Assembly (NCBI RefSeq): GCF_001635455.1
Contig: NZ_LWEH01000123.1
Span: 217,350-281,349, forward strand
Origin: Vibrio sp. HI00D65
GTDB lineage: Bacteria > Pseudomonadota > Gammaproteobacteria > Enterobacterales > Vibrionaceae
Reading direction: 5' to 3'
DNA: 64,000 nt
Under the pieces are notes generated by a model. That model made no database searches. It had not been told where the DNA came from and saw only the letters and a list, made by a program, of their open reading frames with translations. A program made the position numbers and the translations under genes. Numbering within the stretch: position 1 is the first letter of the stretch; each line of letters begins with the position of its first letter. Shown in pieces: positions 61,410 through 64,000 of the stretch.

Positions 61410-61425
61410 AGGAGTCTAGACGTCT
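61410..61425. promoter_or_regulatory. Tandem MetJ operator (MET boxes) upstream of metH
   Basis: AGGAGTCT-AGACGTCT gives two adjacent eight-base MET boxes; the second is identical to the consensus AGACGTCT and the first matches at six of eight. It is located 51-66 bases upstream of metH and about 100 before the antiporter start. Confidence 0.68.
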
Positions 61426-61527
61426 AAATGAGGAAATTGATTACCAAGTCCTGACAAAAAGTGTTTGCTATTTGAGCATGAGACAACGAAAATTCACCTT
61501 CATACTTTGTTACATGTTGGTACCCCA

Positions 61528-62808
61528 ATGTCGGTCTATTACACTTTATGCTTCTTGTCTGCCGCAGCCATGCTCATTGCCTTCGTTAATAGCAAAATTG
61601 GTAAAATGCAAACAACCATCGCCATCACAGCTGGCTCAATGATGCTCTCCCTTCTAATTATCATTGCGGGCCAAAACAACTGGTTTCAATTGGCCGAAAT
61701 TGCCTCCGAAACGGTTGCCAGTATCAATTTTGAAGACTTCCTACTCAAAGGGATCTTGGGCTTCTTACTATTTGCTGGCGGTTTAGGGATAAAGCTACCA
61801 AACCTAAAAGACCAAAAGTGGGAGATCACAGTACTTGCGCTCGGTGCTACTCTTTTCTCGACTTTCTTTATTGGTTTTGTTCTTTATGGATTTTGTCAAT
61901 TCATTGGCATCCAGTTCGAGCTTATTTACTGTTTACTGTTCGGTTCTCTTATCTCCCCTACCGACCCAATCGCCGTTTTAGCCATTGTAAAGAAACTCGA
62001 CGCGCCAAAACGAATCTCTACTCAGATTGAAGGTGAGTCTCTATTTAACGATGGTTTTGGTTTAGTAATCTTCGTCACTCTGTTCACCATTGCGTTCGGA
62101 ACAGAGGCACCGACAGTAGGCAGTGTAACCATGCTGTTTATCCAAGAGGCCATTGGCGGCATAGTTTATGGCTTTGCTTTGGGGCTTATATTCCACTATT
62201 TAATCAGCAACACTAATGACCACTCAATGGAACTACTATTAACAATAGGTGTGCCAACCGCAGGTTATGCTTTTGCAGAAGTACTTCATGTATCAGGACC
62301 ACTAGCTATGGTGGTATCAGGTATCATGATTGGTAATTGGACTCGCTTTATCGGCTTCTCAAAAGAGAGTGAAGATCACCTAGACCACTTCTGGGAGCTA
62401 GTAGATGAGTTTTTAAATGGCGTATTATTCTTATTGATTGGTATGTCGATGCTACTATTCAAATTCCACCAAGAAGACTGGATCTTAATGGCATTCGCCG
62501 TTCCTCTAGTATTGAGTGCACGCTACCTAAGTGTTTTCTTGTCATACATTGGATTTAAACGCTTTAGAACTTATAACCCGTGGTCAATTAAGATTTTAAC
62601 TTGGGGTGGCTTACGTGGTGGCTTAGCGCTAGCAATGGCTTTATCAATCCCTTCAGGTATCTGGGTAATTGAAGACAAGGCGATAGATGTTAAAGAGATA
62701 ATCCTCGTTATGACCTATGCCGTAGTAGTGTTCTCGATTCTAGTTCAAGGCTCAACGATCACGCCAATGATAGAAAAAGCCAAACAAGCTGAAAAAGAGT
62801 TAGATTAA
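61528..62808 (+). CDS. CPA1-family Na+/H+ antiporter (NhaP-type)
   Basis: This inner-membrane exchanger swaps Na+ or K+ for protons. I start it at ATG 61528 (MSVYYTLCFLSAAAML, 426 residues); the frame runs back to a TTG at 61465, but that extension is polar and lacks a ribosome-binding site. Twelve or so helices are evident, with SPTDPIAVLA, the GESLFNDGFG motif whose Asn-Asp pair binds cations, and GGLRGGLALAMAL. The C-terminal cytosolic tail is very short. It is divergent from metH and has its own terminator. Confidence 0.9.
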   Translation: MSVYYTLCFLSAAAMLIAFVNSKIGKMQTTIAITAGSMMLSLLIIIAGQNNWFQLAEIASETVASINFEDFLLKGILGFLLFAGGLGIKLPNLKDQKWEITVLALGATLFSTFFIGFVLYGFCQFIGIQFELIYCLLFGSLISPTDPIAVLAIVKKLDAPKRISTQIEGESLFNDGFGLVIFVTLFTIAFGTEAPTVGSVTMLFIQEAIGGIVYGFALGLIFHYLISNTNDHSMELLLTIGVPTAGYAFAEVLHVSGPLAMVVSGIMIGNWTRFIGFSKESEDHLDHFWELVDEFLNGVLFLLIGMSMLLFKFHQEDWILMAFAVPLVLSARYLSVFLSYIGFKRFRTYNPWSIKILTWGGLRGGLALAMALSIPSGIWVIEDKAIDVKEIILVMTYAVVVFSILVQGSTITPMIEKAKQAEKELD

Positions 62809-62827
62809 CAATCATATAATAAACAGA

Positions 62828-62853
62828 GGCCACTTATATAAGCGGCCTTTTTT
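62828..62853 (+). terminator. Antiporter gene terminator
   Basis: A near-perfect hairpin (GGCCACTTAT with ATAAGCGGCC, one mismatch) is followed by six T. Confidence 0.88.
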
Positions 62854-63571
62854 GCACCCGTTCTTTACCAACGTTTCTACCTTAGGTTATCTCATATCCC
62901 ATCAGCGCGAGAGAGCCCAATACAACGGCTAAACTCCTAGGATTATCTAATCGAACTACAATTTCAGTTGCAAAGATTCAGTACCATACCTTTTCCGAAA
63001 GAATTAGATCTGGTTCGAAAAATACCGAAACTATGAGTAGTAACTTAAAAAGTAGTGGATCAACTACTTAGCAAAACTATTTACCCGGTTGTTTTGAAGC
63101 AAACTAAAAGCGTCTTACGGCTAGAGGGGACTCAGGTCATGCTTAAAGACCTGACGATCCTATTTACAGAGCAGCTAGAAGCTTGCGAGCTAACCTATTG
63201 ATAAATCTCTCTTCTAAAAAACTACAAGCCAGCTTCTTATTTATATTAGACTCAATAGCAACAGAAAGCTCATAGCTATCTCAACACTTACTTTATTTAT
63301 CGTTGGAGAGACCAACCAAATTAAAAGGCGAAACGCACCGGAACTTAAGCTAAAACCAGAACATTATAGATTGGAAGGTGGAGCTAACCAGAGATAGCCT
63401 CCATTATCTAGGAATAACCTTGCAGCAGAACAAGCGTAAAGCCCCTGCACATCTTCATATAACGCTTGAAATATTCAGCTTAAAACAATCATTCAGCTTA
63501 AAAAAATCGCTGCTGCAGTAAGTTGTGGAAATAAGTGGCGCTACCGATAGCACTAATTCGTACCTAGAAAG
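62854..63571. other. About 0.7 kb without a recognisable gene
   Basis: I find no credible coding sequence or RNA gene between the antiporter terminator and the tRNA operon terminator. Stops are frequent in all frames and no frame over about 70 codons has coding character. It may be the decayed remains of a gene or simply spacer beside the rRNA operon. Confidence 0.6.
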
Positions 63572-63602
63572 CAAAAAGGCTCTAGCATTTCTGCTAGAGC
63601 CT
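63572..63602 (-). terminator. Terminator of the rRNA/tRNA operon
   Basis: An 11-base-pair stem (AGGCTCTAGCA with TGCTAGAGCCT, four-base loop) is followed by five T on the minus strand, right after tRNA-Trp. Confidence 0.92.
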
Positions 63603-63609
63603 CTTAATG

Positions 63610-63686
<77 letters not shown>

Positions 63687-63710
63687 AAAACTTTTTGTAC
63701 TTTAGATTCG

Positions 63711-63734
63711 AAAAAACCTCGCATTAAGCGAGGT
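63711..63734 (-). terminator. Terminator-like hairpin between tRNA-Asp and tRNA-Trp
   Basis: The minus strand reads ACCTCGC, loop of five, GCGAGGT, then five to six T. It would end many operon transcripts after tRNA-Asp, with tRNA-Trp reached by read-through, or act as a processing signal. Confidence 0.65.
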
Positions 63735-63745
63735 CATCGAATAAT

Positions 63746-63822
63746 TGGCGGAGTGGACGGGACTCGAACCCGCGACCCCCGGCGTGACAGGCCGGTATTC
63801 TAACCAACTGAACTACCACTCC
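63746..63822 (-). tRNA. tRNA-Asp (anticodon GUC)
   Basis: The minus-strand sequence begins GGAGUGGUAGUUCAGUUGG, has anticodon GUC in loop CUGUCAC and ends with the encoded CCA. The length is 77 bases, and acceptor GGAGUGG pairs with CCACUCC. It lies about 80 bases downstream of the 5S rRNA gene. Confidence 0.97.
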
Positions 63823-63902
63823 GCAGTGGACTACTTGTCGTCGCTGACAAGTCGTTCATAACACTTTTGTCTTCACTTTTGAAAAGTGAAAATAAATTTG
63901 GA

Positions 63903-64000
63903 GCCTGGCGATGTCCTACTCTCACATGGGGAAGCCCCACACTACCATCGGCGCTATTGTGTTTCACTTCTGAGTTCGGCATGGAATCAGGTGGGTCCAC
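63903..64000 (-). rRNA. 5S ribosomal RNA (partial, 5' end beyond the window)
   Basis: The last ~98 bases read on the minus strand as 5S rRNA: GGACCCACCUGA, CCGAACUCAGAAGUGAAAC and GCGCCGAUGGUAGUGUGGGG are clear matches to E. coli 5S, followed by GAGAGUAGGACAUCGCCAGGC as the 3' arm. The first ~20 bases of the gene lie beyond position 64000. This marks the end of an rRNA operon transcribed towards lower coordinates. Confidence 0.95.

Overview
The window is about 64 kb of core chromosome from a marine gammaproteobacterium, almost certainly a Vibrio. The evidence is the complete MSHA pilus locus (mshH to mshQ) flanked by ssb and mreB, the order galU-qstR-ssb-mshH, the lysine-riboswitch lysC next to metH, Vibrio-like protein sequences throughout and moderate GC content. 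The exact species cannot be read from the sequence; the Splendidus group is a guess. I see no insertion sequence, prophage, integron, CRISPR array or plasmid gene.

Layout. 1-3.5 kb: the first codons of obg/cgtA, rpmA and rplU (ribosomal L27 and L21), ispB (octaprenyl diphosphate synthase), a small unknown gene and mdh. 3.8-9 kb: argR, then a TRAP-TAXI uptake system (binding protein, fused permease, universal stress protein) with hairpins between its genes. 9-17 kb: a 2-hydroxyacid dehydrogenase, rluA, an atypical NRAMP-like transporter, rapA and a PIN-PhoH ATPase. 17-28 kb: one long minus-strand block mreBCD-maf-rng-yhdP-nit-tldD for cell shape, RNA processing and envelope maintenance. 28-47 kb: the MSHA type IV pilus locus in two transcription blocks, an assembly block (mshH-I-J-K-L-M-N-E-G-F) and a structural block (mshB-A-C-D-O-P-Q). 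47-57.6 kb: ssb, qstR, galU, uvrA, a PglL-type O-oligosaccharyltransferase, a class V aminotransferase, and lysC behind a lysine riboswitch. 57.7-64 kb: metH, a CPA1 Na+/H+ antiporter, about 0.7 kb with no recognisable gene, then the tail of an rRNA operon read on the minus strand (partial 5S, tRNA-Asp, tRNA-Trp).

How the genes work together. The MSHA block encodes a complete type IVa-like machine: secretin MshL, alignment proteins MshI/J/K, the c-di-GMP-binding extension ATPase MshE, platform MshG, accessory proteins MshM/N/F, major pilin MshA, and minor pilins with the very large lectin-like MshQ. MshE carries two c-di-GMP-binding motifs, and MshH/CsrD at the other end of the locus is a degenerate GGDEF-EAL protein, so second-messenger signalling touches the pilus at two points. 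Regulatory sites I can point to are the lysine riboswitch, tandem MetJ boxes before metH, a LexA box before uvrA, a CRP-like site between rapA and phoH, and strong terminators that separate transcription units.

No clearly undescribed multi-gene system stands out; this is conserved chromosome. The items most worth a second look are the PDZ-like periplasmic insert in the TRAP permease together with its Usp lacking two motif glycines, the NRAMP-like protein without the metal-binding motif, the lectin-like MshQ, the PglL transferase close to a pilin locus, and the terminator-like hairpin between the two tRNA genes.
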